DNA from: Fibrobacter sp.
Lineage (GTDB): Bacteria; Fibrobacterota; Fibrobacteria; Fibrobacterales; Fibrobacteraceae
DNA length: 30,645 bases
NCBI GenBank assembly: GCA_017550445.1
Contig: JAFZOV010000149.1
Location: 1 to 30,645 of the forward strand
Direction: 5' to 3'
A program made the translations under genes and the position numbers. This document shows positions 23,644 to 30,645 of the stretch, piece by piece. The notes beneath the pieces were generated by a model, which did no database searches, was not told the DNA's origin, and worked only from the letters and a program-made list of their open reading frames with translations. Within the stretch, counting starts at the first letter, position 1. Each line of letters begins with the position of its first letter.

Positions 23644-24781
23644 TGCTCAGTACCTCGTCCAGGTCATAGACGGTGTTGATTTTTCCCGAAAGTACGCTTA
23701 CAAACGTAGGCTTCTTGGACTGCACCTTGATTACGGTCGGCCTTGAATCGTCAATTTCGGATGCAACCAAAATAGGCTTCATGGAAAACAGCGACTCGAC
23801 ATAATCAAAACCGAACTCGTCGTTCAGATACTTGTGTGCAAGACTTTCCATGTAAGGGAACGCTGTTTTCGGTCTTGCCGGACAATCATTGCAGTTCCCC
23901 AGTTTTTCAGGCGAACAGTACCCGCCGCTTTTTCCCTGGCACAAAAAGCGAGGCAGGTTTTCACCATGGCATGTCACGTGAGGCGTGAAAGTCACCGATG
24001 TCAAGGAATGGTAAGGAGTCTTTCCAAACGGCATGATCGAGAAAAACGGTCCATCCATCACGGTAATGCCGTAGGGTTTCAGCCGCTCATTTACATTGCA
24101 CAAGATAATTTCGCACAATTCGTACTTTATCTTGAATCCGTCAAACCCAAGCATATTCTGAACCTGGTTTGTCGAAGCGTAAGTGGCATTCAGCAAGAAG
24201 GGCGCCAAGGCGCAAGATTCCGCCTTACCCGGGCAATTGAATTCCACGGCGTAGTTTTCGCCATCGCCATAGATCCTACAGACATCGGCATTGTAGCATA
24301 TTTCCACGTTGCTCAGCTTACCGAGTTCTTCGACAAAGTAATCTCTCAATATCTTGGCGTCGTAAGTATATTCCCGCGTAAGGAAGGCACCATCGCACAT
24401 GTCCTTCTTAAAGAATTGCCCCGGATGCAACTCGCGGCAAGGAATGCTGGCCGCCTTGCAGAAAGAAATAAACTGCTCGCGGTCCGACCACGAATACTTC
24501 GCAGAAGTCGCATAGACCTTCTCGAATTCACGATGGATGCAAAAATCGAAATCCCTGTTGAAACGTTCAAAATAGTAGGCAGACTTCAGTGCCGTCGAAA
24601 GGCTTCGCGGGTAATGGTAGCCCTGGTGGATTCTAGCCTGGTTAATGTAGGTCGCCCGCATGAACGAGGCGCCATCTTTTTCCAGCACCAGCACGCGGCG
24701 CCCAAGCCTTGCAGAAAACAAGGCGGCATAAAGTCCATAAAGACCAGCCCCTAAAACGATACTGTCGAACGAATCCTTCAT
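23636..24781 (-). CDS. FAD-dependent oxidoreductase (DAO/GlpA-like)
   Basis: The 381-residue protein begins with the FAD-binding motif SIVLGAGLYGLYAALFSARL and a following LVLEKD (adenosine ribose-binding acidic residue), as in DAO-type flavoenzymes. Near the C-terminus there is a four-cysteine cluster C281-x7-C289-x7-C297-x2-C300 that could bind a metal or an iron-sulphur centre. It lies 6 nt after the polymerase and overlaps the GT2 by 8 nt, so it belongs to the polysaccharide operon. Substrate is unknown; oxidation of a sugar or a sugar-linked group is an inference. Confidence 0.82.
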   Translation of the reverse strand: MKDSFDSIVLGAGLYGLYAALFSARLGRRVLVLEKDGASFMRATYINQARIHQGYHYPRSLSTALKSAYYFERFNRDFDFCIHREFEKVYATSAKYSWSDREQFISFCKAASIPCRELHPGQFFKKDMCDGAFLTREYTYDAKILRDYFVEELGKLSNVEICYNADVCRIYGDGENYAVEFNCPGKAESCALAPFLLNATYASTNQVQNMLGFDGFKIKYELCEIILCNVNERLKPYGITVMDGPFFSIMPFGKTPYHSLTSVTFTPHVTCHGENLPRFLCQGKSGGYCSPEKLGNCNDCPARPKTAFPYMESLAHKYLNDEFGFDYVESLFSMKPILVASEIDDSRPTVIKVQSKKPTFVSVLSGKINTVYDLDEVLSNG

Positions 24782-24787
24782 AGAAAC

Positions 24788-26071
24788 CTAGGCCTCCGCC
24801 AATTTTTTCCGCTGGATGCACACTGTCGACACAAAGAAGATGAACAACGACCAGACCCAGTAAATGCCCTGCTTGTAGCCCGGCGTAAAGAACCACCACC
24901 CAATAAAGTAAATGAAGAAGGTATAAAAAAGAATCTGGCGCGGCGTGAACGGAAGACAAAGGCGCAAGTGCAAAACCGAAAGCATCAGCCCGCAAAAGAA
25001 CGGCAATAAAATCACCCCCGGGAAGTACAGGTCCTTGTAGACTTCCCACAGGTAGCTTGCCGTGTTGAATCCCCTTATCTTCTCAATGCGCTCGTTGAAA
25101 AGGCCATCCCAGTGGAAGCTGTTCCTGAAACTAGACGAAACCCTCAGGTATTCGAACATCCCGAAAAAAAAATCTATTCCGTAGGTATGGGGGTGATACT
25201 CGCGATCCGGTGGAGGGTTCACCGCGTAGTCCAGGTTCCAGTAGTTGTTCGATACGTACTTGTAAGGGAGCTCCATCACGGCCTCTGCGGCCATCTTTTC
25301 TACCTGGTTTCCGCCATACTGGTCGCGCAAGCTACTGATACCAACAAAAGCACTTATCGCAAGCGCCAGGCATACCATAATCCAGATTGCCGAAATTCGC
25401 TTGTGCAAGTAGTTATAAAGAATAACCAAAAAGCCCACACTGAAGAACAGCGTACCACGGCTTGGGTAGGCGAGCAGGTTCAAGGCGATCGTCAGGACAA
25501 TGACCACGCGCGCAAGAATCCGGAGCCCCTTGTGCGGGTTGAACTTCTTGAATGCCGCCACGCCAAACATGAGCACAATCAAGGGTCCCCCGCCAAACAG
25601 CACCGGGTAAAAACCATAGTTCGTTTCCTTGGTCATGTACTTCGCCGGGTTCCCCGTCAAGAGCAGGAGGTTTCCCGCCACCTGGACAATGCCGTAAATC
25701 CCGATCAAGAAAAAGACGATGGGGATAAAGCTCAATATAATGTGGAGCTTCCAGTTATAGTCCCTCGCCTCAGCAGGAACCTCAATATGCGTCGGGAGCC
25801 CCTTCTGCTTTGCAACCAGCCTCGAAAGAAAGGAGCCGCCACAAAAACCCGCCATGGCCCCCAGCCAAATCATCCATGTCATGGGCTTGAAATCCGACAT
25901 GGCGTAATCCAGCTGGAAATAGGCAATACCTAGCGTAATGCACTGCGAAAAACAATAGACAGTCGGCGGACTGAAGAAATCCTTTTTCAACCACCATGCC
26001 TGGAAAAGACAAAACAGGACAACCAGGAAAAGGGTGAAACTTACCGGATATTCGACTATCCACGAAAACAT
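24788..26071 (-). CDS. Wzy-like oligosaccharide repeat unit polymerase
   Basis: The 427-residue protein has about ten or more membrane helices spread over the full length and a large non-membrane loop in the second half (about 265-340). That is the layout of O-antigen/exopolysaccharide polymerases, which join lipid-linked repeat units on the outer face of the inner membrane. Sequence is poorly conserved in this family, so the call rests on topology and place: directly after the Wzz-like gene (8 nt) in an operon with Wza-like export and with a flippase nearby. Confidence 0.75.
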   Translation of the reverse strand: MFSWIVEYPVSFTLFLVVLFCLFQAWWLKKDFFSPPTVYCFSQCITLGIAYFQLDYAMSDFKPMTWMIWLGAMAGFCGGSFLSRLVAKQKGLPTHIEVPAEARDYNWKLHIILSFIPIVFFLIGIYGIVQVAGNLLLLTGNPAKYMTKETNYGFYPVLFGGGPLIVLMFGVAAFKKFNPHKGLRILARVVIVLTIALNLLAYPSRGTLFFSVGFLVILYNYLHKRISAIWIMVCLALAISAFVGISSLRDQYGGNQVEKMAAEAVMELPYKYVSNNYWNLDYAVNPPPDREYHPHTYGIDFFFGMFEYLRVSSSFRNSFHWDGLFNERIEKIRGFNTASYLWEVYKDLYFPGVILLPFFCGLMLSVLHLRLCLPFTPRQILFYTFFIYFIGWWFFTPGYKQGIYWVWSLFIFFVSTVCIQRKKLAEA

Positions 26072-26079
26072 CGCTATTC

Positions 26080-27276
26080 CTAGGACTTCTTGAAAAATCT
26101 CTTGAAGCTATTCCATTCGCCGGCAACCGAGGAACCGCGAGCCTTCTCGGCTTCCAGGAATCCAAGAAGGTTGCACACAATCGTCGCAAAGATGAACGAG
26201 ACCGATATCGCAAACAGAAGCGTCACGCCACGGAGCGGGTAGACCTTCTTGTCGTTTTCCCAAGGCGGAACCAATATATGCAGGTTCGTAAGCATCTTCG
26301 CCTCTTCAAGGCGCATTTCCTCGTTCTGCTGGCGGAGCAGCCTATATAAAGTCTCCTGGATGCGGATTTCAGCTTCGCGGCGGAAGTATTCGGCAGAAAG
26401 TTCTGGCGACTTCTTCAGGGCCACCATGCCTAACGACTCGTGACGCCCCTTCAGCGTTCCACTCAAGGCGGTATTCACCCCCTGGTAACGCTTCAAAAGT
26501 TCATCGTAACGCTTGCTGTTTTCGCCGCGGTCCGCCTTTTCAAAGGCCATCTCGATCGACACTTCCTCACGCTTCGCCTGCAAGGCGCTCAGGTACTTGA
26601 GCGTAGACGCCATCTGGGCTTCGGGTTCATAGAAATTGTTGTCCACCTGGAACTTCACGAAATCCTGCAGCAGCGAATCCAGCTTGCGTTCGCAGGAATC
26701 CAGCCTACTCTGGAAGTACAGTCTCGACTGCCTCGCCTGCGCCGTCTTGAAGGCGTTAAATGCCGAGTCCGCCTTTTCCAGCATGAACGACACCATCTTT
26801 GCCGCAAGCTTATAATCCCTGTCCTCGACATAAATAACGAACATGTCTTCCTTGTTCATCTCGATGCCGAAATTCTTGCGGAACATCTTCAACAAATCCG
26901 CATGGAAACGCCCGTCGAACTTGTAGTGCTCAGCCAGGTTGAATTCCTTGATGACCTTGTCGTGCAGTTCCCACGAATTGAATATGGTCCATACCGCATT
27001 TGCTTCTTCGTCGCCACCCGAAAGGCCAAGCAGCGACCCCATTCCGGTACCACCGCCCAGCATCGCCCCAATGCCGCTCAGACTCCCCTGCGACGATGCA
27101 GGAGGCGTCACCACCGCAGTCGCCGCATAGGCGGGCTTGATCACCCACATCACAAGCACGAACGCAAAAAGTGTCGGCAAAAGCAAAATGGCAAGAAACA
27201 ACTTGAAATGTTTCAAGTTGTTGTTCAGCAAACGAAGGCAGACTTCAACGATACCAGCAGATTCCTGATTTTGCAT
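26080..27276 (-). CDS. Wzz-like polysaccharide chain length regulator
   Basis: The 398-residue protein has an N-terminal membrane helix (FKLFLAILLLPTLFAFVLVM), a periplasmic domain with a glycine-rich stretch (GIGAMLGGGTGMGSLLGL), long coiled-coil helices (about 180-310) and a C-terminal helix after VYPLRGVTLLFAISVSFIF. This is the PCP/Wzz layout that sets polymer length. No tyrosine kinase domain is fused to it. I favour the ATG at 27276, 4 nt after the stop of the export gene. An ATG at 27300 would overlap that gene by 20 nt and has a poor ribosome site. Confidence 0.88.
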   Translation of the reverse strand: MQNQESAGIVEVCLRLLNNNLKHFKLFLAILLLPTLFAFVLVMWVIKPAYAATAVVTPPASSQGSLSGIGAMLGGGTGMGSLLGLSGGDEEANAVWTIFNSWELHDKVIKEFNLAEHYKFDGRFHADLLKMFRKNFGIEMNKEDMFVIYVEDRDYKLAAKMVSFMLEKADSAFNAFKTAQARQSRLYFQSRLDSCERKLDSLLQDFVKFQVDNNFYEPEAQMASTLKYLSALQAKREEVSIEMAFEKADRGENSKRYDELLKRYQGVNTALSGTLKGRHESLGMVALKKSPELSAEYFRREAEIRIQETLYRLLRQQNEEMRLEEAKMLTNLHILVPPWENDKKVYPLRGVTLLFAISVSFIFATIVCNLLGFLEAEKARGSSVAGEWNSFKRFFKKS

Positions 27277-27280
27277 AGGC

Positions 27281-28450
27281 TTACTTGTTGTAGTTGACAT
27301 AAATAATGAAGGCCGAAGAAACCACGGTCAAGAGCGATGCGAGGAACAGCGTGAAATCCTTGAATGCCTCATAGTGGCTCTTCGGAATCTCGATGTAGTC
27401 GCCCGGCACAATCTGGTCTTCGGTCACACTCAGCGAGAGCGCTTTGGGGTCCTTGCCACGCCAGACCTTCACCTGGTTCCATGTTCCCGTAATCGTGTTG
27501 ATGCCCGCTGCGGCAATGTAGTCCAACGCGTGCCACGAAGGATTATAGGGGTAACGTCCAATATAGTTCACGGCACCGCCCACGTACACAAGCATTTCCT
27601 GCACCGAGAACTCCACCTCGGTATTAGGAGCGACCTTCGTCACCGCCATCTCGGAAAGCGTAATCCAACGCGGGGGTTGTCCCGGTTCACGAATGCAGGC
27701 GGCCTTGTAGCCGAAGTTGTGCATGCGAGCCGCACCCGACAACTCGTAGTAATCCTGAACCGTGCGGTCCTTGCTATAGGCAACGCTGCTCCTGAAGCCA
27801 GGGAAAATCATCGCGACATTGTCACTCATCGCCACATAGGGCACGAATACGCGGTCGCCCTGCTCAAGCATCACGTCGTCTTCGAAATTACCCTTGTTCG
27901 ACATGGCGGAAAAATTCACATGCAACGTGTCCTTGCCACGGATTACCTGCACGTCTTCGGTATTTGCATTCGACAGGAATCCTCCCAGCTGGCGAATAAA
28001 GAAACTCAGGCGCGTCTGCGGGTCCACCAGTTGCTGCCCCACCACAACAACGGCGCCCATCGCATTCACCCTGAACTTCTTGAGTGCCGAAAGCTGTACA
28101 AAGCACTGGTCACGTTTGTAACGCTTCGCGGCAAGGTCCAAAATCATTTCGCGGGCCTCGGACAGGGGCTTCCCGCCGACAAAGACAACACCACATTCCT
28201 CAATGCCAATGGAACCGTCGGGCGCCACCTGGACAGACAGGTAATTGTCCTCGAGCATCAAGTCTAAAAAGTCACCCGGACCAAGCTGATAGCTGGAATC
28301 CACCGGTACTTCAGAAGAGGCTGGTTCCAAGGCAATCATGCTACGGGATGCAATGCCACCCCGGTTCGACATCATCGAAGCCTTGAACAAATCTTCATCG
28401 GCAAAAAGGGATGAACTCAAAAATAGGACTAATAAAAATAAATAGCGCAT
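27281..28450 (-). CDS. Wza-like polysaccharide export protein (SLBB domains)
   Basis: The 389-residue protein has a Sec signal peptide (MRYLFLLVLFLSSSLFA) without a lipobox cysteine. The polysaccharide export domain starts at YQLGPGDFLDLML. One or two SLBB-like segments follow (VNAMGAVVVVGQQLVDPQ; MLVYVGGAVNYIGRYPYNP), with a C-terminal membrane-like helix (LFLASLLTVVSSAFIIYV). It should form the outer-membrane exit channel, though the missing lipoprotein cysteine is unlike classical Wza. I chose 28450 because it opens with a clean signal peptide. A frame extension to 28519 would translate the terminator of the ribosomal operon. It is the first gene of the polysaccharide operon. Confidence 0.88.
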   Translation of the reverse strand: MRYLFLLVLFLSSSLFADEDLFKASMMSNRGGIASRSMIALEPASSEVPVDSSYQLGPGDFLDLMLEDNYLSVQVAPDGSIGIEECGVVFVGGKPLSEAREMILDLAAKRYKRDQCFVQLSALKKFRVNAMGAVVVVGQQLVDPQTRLSFFIRQLGGFLSNANTEDVQVIRGKDTLHVNFSAMSNKGNFEDDVMLEQGDRVFVPYVAMSDNVAMIFPGFRSSVAYSKDRTVQDYYELSGAARMHNFGYKAACIREPGQPPRWITLSEMAVTKVAPNTEVEFSVQEMLVYVGGAVNYIGRYPYNPSWHALDYIAAAGINTITGTWNQVKVWRGKDPKALSLSVTEDQIVPGDYIEIPKSHYEAFKDFTLFLASLLTVVSSAFIIYVNYNK

Positions 28451-28458
28451 GTCTCTAT

Positions 28459-28469
28459 AAAATACAAAA
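28459..28469 (-). promoter_or_regulatory. Promoter-like TTTTGTATTTT before the polysaccharide operon
   Basis: On the minus strand the T-run of the rplQ terminator continues into TTTTGTATTTTATAG. This matches the TTTTGTATNTT element seen before two other units. The ATG of the export gene is 8 nt further on, so a transcript started from this -10 would have almost no leader. This is a pattern match only. Confidence 0.35.
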
Positions 28470-28500
28470 AAAAGAGGGGACCGACTTGCGTCGGGCCCCA
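28466..28500 (-). terminator. Rho-independent terminator of the ribosomal alpha operon
   Basis: On the minus strand GGGGCCCGAC (28499-28490) pairs with GTCGGTCCCC (28485-28476), with a single C/T mismatch and a four-base GCAA loop. A run of eight T residues follows within a few bases. It begins 27 nt after the rplQ stop codon and separates the ribosomal genes from the polysaccharide operon on the same strand. Confidence 0.9.
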
Positions 28501-28526
28501 TCTTCAATCTTTTTTGCAAAGATCAA

Positions 28527-28991
28527 TTATGCCTTGCTTTCGCCTTCAACCATGCTCACGGCTTCGGACTTGGCAGGTTCGGCAGCCTTCTTGGTCTTCA
28601 CGACGATTTCGTCTTCGACGAGACCGACGAGAGCCATTTCGGATGCGTCACCAGCGCGGTTCGGGCCGAGCTTGATGATGCGGGTGTAGCCGCCGTTACG
28701 GCCAGCGTAGCGAGGACCGATCGTTGCGAACAGATCCTGCACAGCCTTCGGGCTCATCACGAAGCGAGAAGCTTCACGACGTGCAGAAAGGTCACCCTTC
28801 TTTGCATAAGTGATCATGCGATCCACGCAGCTGCGGACGAGCTTAGCCTTGTGGAGAGTAGTGCGCACGTAGCGGTTGCTCTGCTCGGCTTCCATGCCCT
28901 TCTCAAGAATAGAAGTGGTAAGAGCGCGGAGGATGGCACGCTTGTGCTGAGCGTTAACGCCCAATTTCTTGTTTTTTACACCGTGTCTCAT
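28527..28991 (-). CDS. rplQ: 50S ribosomal protein L17
   Basis: The 154-residue protein has the L17 start MRHGVKNKKLGVNAQHKRAI and the conserved core (AKKGDLSARREASRFV; GYTRIIKLGPNRAGDASEMA). It is longer than the 127-residue E. coli protein because of a C-terminal tail rich in Lys, Ala and Glu (VVKTKKAAEPAKSEAV). L17 sits near the exit tunnel of the large subunit. The gene follows rpoA by 2 nt, with GAAGGAT as ribosome site, and is the last of the operon. Confidence 0.98.
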   Translation of the reverse strand: MRHGVKNKKLGVNAQHKRAILRALTTSILEKGMEAEQSNRYVRTTLHKAKLVRSCVDRMITYAKKGDLSARREASRFVMSPKAVQDLFATIGPRYAGRNGGYTRIIKLGPNRAGDASEMALVGLVEDEIVVKTKKAAEPAKSEAVSMVEGESKA

Positions 28992-28993
28992 TT

Positions 28994-29968
28994 TTAATCC
29001 TTCAAGTAGTCATCGACGTCCATGCCAAAAGAGAGGCCCATGGAGGTCAACACCTCGTTAAGTTCCACCAAGGACTTCCGACCGAAGTTCTTGTATTTAA
29101 GCATATCGTTTTCCTTGTTGCGCACAAGTTCGCCAACGGTATGGATGTTAGCCATACGGAGGCAGTTGCTGGAGCGAACGGAGAGTTCCAGATCGTCCAC
29201 GCGGGTGCGCAGGAGCTGGGCGATACGCTGACGTTCTTCATCCATTTCAAGTTCTTCGGGGCTTTCGAGATCGCCTTCGAAGTTGATGAAGATTTCCAAG
29301 TGGTCCATGAGGAGCTTTGCAGCATATGCAAGAGCGTCTTCCGGATCGATGGAACCGTCAGTCGTGATTTCCAGTTCCAGACGGTTGTAGTCCGTCTTCT
29401 GGCCAACGCGGGTATCGCTGATGTGCATCGCGACTTTCTGCACCGGGTTGAAGTTGGCGTCCATAGCGATCACGCCAATCGGAGCGTCCTTGTCCTTCAA
29501 TTCGTCGGCAGTGACGTAGCCGCGACCGCTGGAAATCTTCACTTCCAGGGAGAGCGATGCGTTACCGTTCAAAGTAGCGATATGGACATCCGGAGTCAAG
29601 ATGGCGACATTCGGATTATCCATGAAGTCCTTGGCCGTGACTTCGCCTTCGCCGGACATGTCCAGGCGGAGCGTTTCGTCGTGGTCAGACAGGAGCTTCA
29701 CGCGGATGCTCTTGAGATTCAGGATAATGTCAGTGACATCTTCCTTCACACCCGGAATCGTCGAAAATTCCTTATCGACGCCTTCAATTTTCACGGAGAC
29801 AATAGCCGCACCCTGCAGAGAGGAAAGGAGCGAGCGACGGAGGGCGTTACCGAGGGTAATACCCCAGCCACGTTCCAAAGCCTCTACGACAAACTTGGCG
29901 TAGCGACCATCTTCGCCGGTTTCCACTTTCTGGAAGCTGCGCGGCATCTGAAGTGATTTCCACATCAT
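28994..29968 (-). CDS. rpoA: DNA-directed RNA polymerase subunit alpha
   Basis: The 324-residue protein has the alpha N-terminal dimerisation domain (ERGWGITLGNALRRSLLSSL, the usual ALRRxLLSS motif). After an acidic linker comes the C-terminal domain (LELSVRSSNCLRMANIHTVG; KNFGRKSLVELNEVL) that touches UP elements and activators. Length is normal. The start ATGATG follows AGAGG with 8 nt spacing. It lies 18 nt after rpsK with no rpsD between them, unlike the E. coli alpha operon. Confidence 0.98.
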   Translation of the reverse strand: MMWKSLQMPRSFQKVETGEDGRYAKFVVEALERGWGITLGNALRRSLLSSLQGAAIVSVKIEGVDKEFSTIPGVKEDVTDIILNLKSIRVKLLSDHDETLRLDMSGEGEVTAKDFMDNPNVAILTPDVHIATLNGNASLSLEVKISSGRGYVTADELKDKDAPIGVIAMDANFNPVQKVAMHISDTRVGQKTDYNRLELEITTDGSIDPEDALAYAAKLLMDHLEIFINFEGDLESPEELEMDEERQRIAQLLRTRVDDLELSVRSSNCLRMANIHTVGELVRNKENDMLKYKNFGRKSLVELNEVLTSMGLSFGMDVDDYLKD

Positions 29969-29986
29969 TGGCGATACCTCTTTTAA

Positions 29987-30427
29987 TTAGACTCTTCTCT
30001 TCTTTTTAGGACGGCAACCATTGTGCGGAACGCCCGTCACGTCTCGAATAGAGAGAACTTCGAGGCCCGCATTCTTGATAGCACGGACAGCGGATTCACG
30101 ACCGCCACCTGCGCCCTTGACGCGGACATCTACCTTGCGCATACCGAGGTCGAATGCCTTGTGGGCAGCGACTTCAGCGGCGAGCTGGGCAGCAAACGGA
30201 GTGCTCTTGCGAGAGCCCTTGAAACCGGAGTTACCCGGAGAGCCCCAAGCTACCACGTTGCCGCGAGCATCGGTGATAGAAACGATTGTATTGTTGAAGG
30301 AAGCGAACACGCAGGCAATGCCCTGCACGTCAATACGCTTCTTGCCCTTCTTGACCTTTTCTTCTGTAGCGGCAGCAACCGGAGCTTCGGCAGCGGCAGC
30401 AGTTTCCTTAATTTCTTCTTCAGCCAC
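29987..30427 (-). CDS. rpsK: 30S ribosomal protein S11
   Basis: The 146-residue protein has the S11 core ([40 protein letters not shown]) and the conserved ending [14 protein letters not shown]11 lies on the small-subunit platform and contacts mRNA. The start is GTG, with AAGGAG directly upstream. The N-terminus is unusual: about 24 residues rich in Ala and Glu ([20 protein letters not shown]) precede the basic segment, where most S11 proteins start with a short basic tail. Confidence 0.98.
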   Translation of the reverse strand: MAEEEIKETAAAAEAPVAAATEEKVKKGKKRIDVQGIACVFASFNNTIVSITDARGNVVAWGSPGNSGFKGSRKSTPFAAQLAAEVAAHKAFDLGMRKVDVRVKGAGGGRESAVRAIKNAGLEVLSIRDVTGVPHNGCRPKKKRRV

Positions 30428-30438
30428 GATGAATCTCC

Positions 30439-30645
30439 TTACTTCTTCTTGTTAGCCACAGTCTTCTTGGGGCCCTTACGAGTGCGGGCGTTGGTACGGG
30501 AGCGCTGACCGCGGACCGGAAGGCCCTTGCGGTGGCGGATGCCACGATAGCAACCAATATCCTGCAGACGCTTAATGTTCAAGGTGATTTCTGCGCGGAG
30601 CTGACCTTCCACAGAGTATTCGTCTTCGAGAAGATGGCGAATCTT
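30439..30645 (-). CDS. rpsM: 30S ribosomal protein S13, C-terminal part
   Basis: The last 68 codons of S13 are present; the start lies beyond the window. The sequence shows [20 protein letters not shown] followed by [17 protein letters not shown], the conserved C-terminal signature of S13, and a lysine-rich tail. The stop lies 11 nt before the GTG of rpsK. S13 forms intersubunit bridges and contacts the P-site tRNA. Confidence 0.97.
   Translation of the reverse strand, partial: KIRHLLEDEYSVEGQLRAEITLNIKRLQDIGCYRGIRHRKGLPVRGQRSRTNARTRKGPKKTVANKKK

Noticed and set aside
27276..27300. Earlier ATG at 27300 for the Wzz-like protein
   Set aside because: It overlaps the export gene by 20 nt and lacks a ribosome site; 27276 is preferred, though not proven.
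29141..29956. + strand open frame of 271 codons opposite rpoA
   Set aside because: Antisense shadow of rpoA caused by codon bias.

Overview
The window comes from a Gram-negative bacterium, most likely Fibrobacter or a close relative in the Fibrobacterota. That placement is an inference. It rests on the protein character of the ribosomal and Clp genes, a Wza/Wzz/Wzy-type envelope polysaccharide cluster, dispersed intergenic repeats of a kind I associate with such genomes, and an rpsM-rpsK-rpoA-rplQ operon without rpsD. I have no database match to confirm it.

Region 1 (1-10730, + strand) is a composite type I restriction-modification defence island. The order is: a fragment resembling the HsdM C-terminus; an AlbA_2/Schlafen-like ATP-binding protein with a duplicated C-terminal winged helix; a DUF3800 protein; HsdS; a single-chain AAA ATPase-DUF4435 (TOPRIM-like) protein; HsdR; and a YgjP/DUF45 zinc metallopeptidase. 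The ATPase-DUF4435 protein has the architecture of a fused PARIS (AriA-AriB) abortive-infection effector. PARIS is known to respond to phage anti-restriction proteins, so its place between hsdS and hsdR suggests a built-in guard of the restriction system. Two gene-poor stretches (1787-2138 and 6450-6805) are not empty. Both carry the same family of GTCRCAATTTGYGAC palindromes. The second also carries degenerate 12-nt repeats matching those inside the AlbA_2 gene, which points to decayed or shuffled cargo. The cargo genes are visibly more AT-rich than the housekeeping genes.

Region 2 (10808-15117) holds a BatD-like membrane protein on the + strand, converging on tRNA-Leu(UAG)-tig-clpP-clpX on the minus strand. 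This is the protein-quality-control operon: trigger factor plus the ClpXP protease. A hairpin between the two converging ends can act as a terminator.

Region 3 (15157-28450) is a surface polysaccharide locus. Ten closely packed or overlapping minus-strand genes run from Wza-like export, Wzz-like chain-length control and a Wzy-like polymerase through an FAD oxidoreductase, a membrane-anchored GT2, an SDR-like protein, a 1033-residue membrane protein (possible GT-C transferase), a sugar isomerase-like TIM barrel and a second GT2, and end in two SMR/EamA half-transporters, making eleven genes in all. A Wzx-like flippase on the + strand meets the end of this operon with a 3-nt gap. Together these suggest Wzx/Wzy-dependent polymer synthesis plus a lipid-linked side-sugar module.

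Region 4 (28459-30645, minus strand) is the end of the ribosomal alpha operon: rpsM (partial), rpsK, rpoA, rplQ. A clear rho-independent terminator follows, and its U-tract abuts a promoter-like element for the polysaccharide operon.
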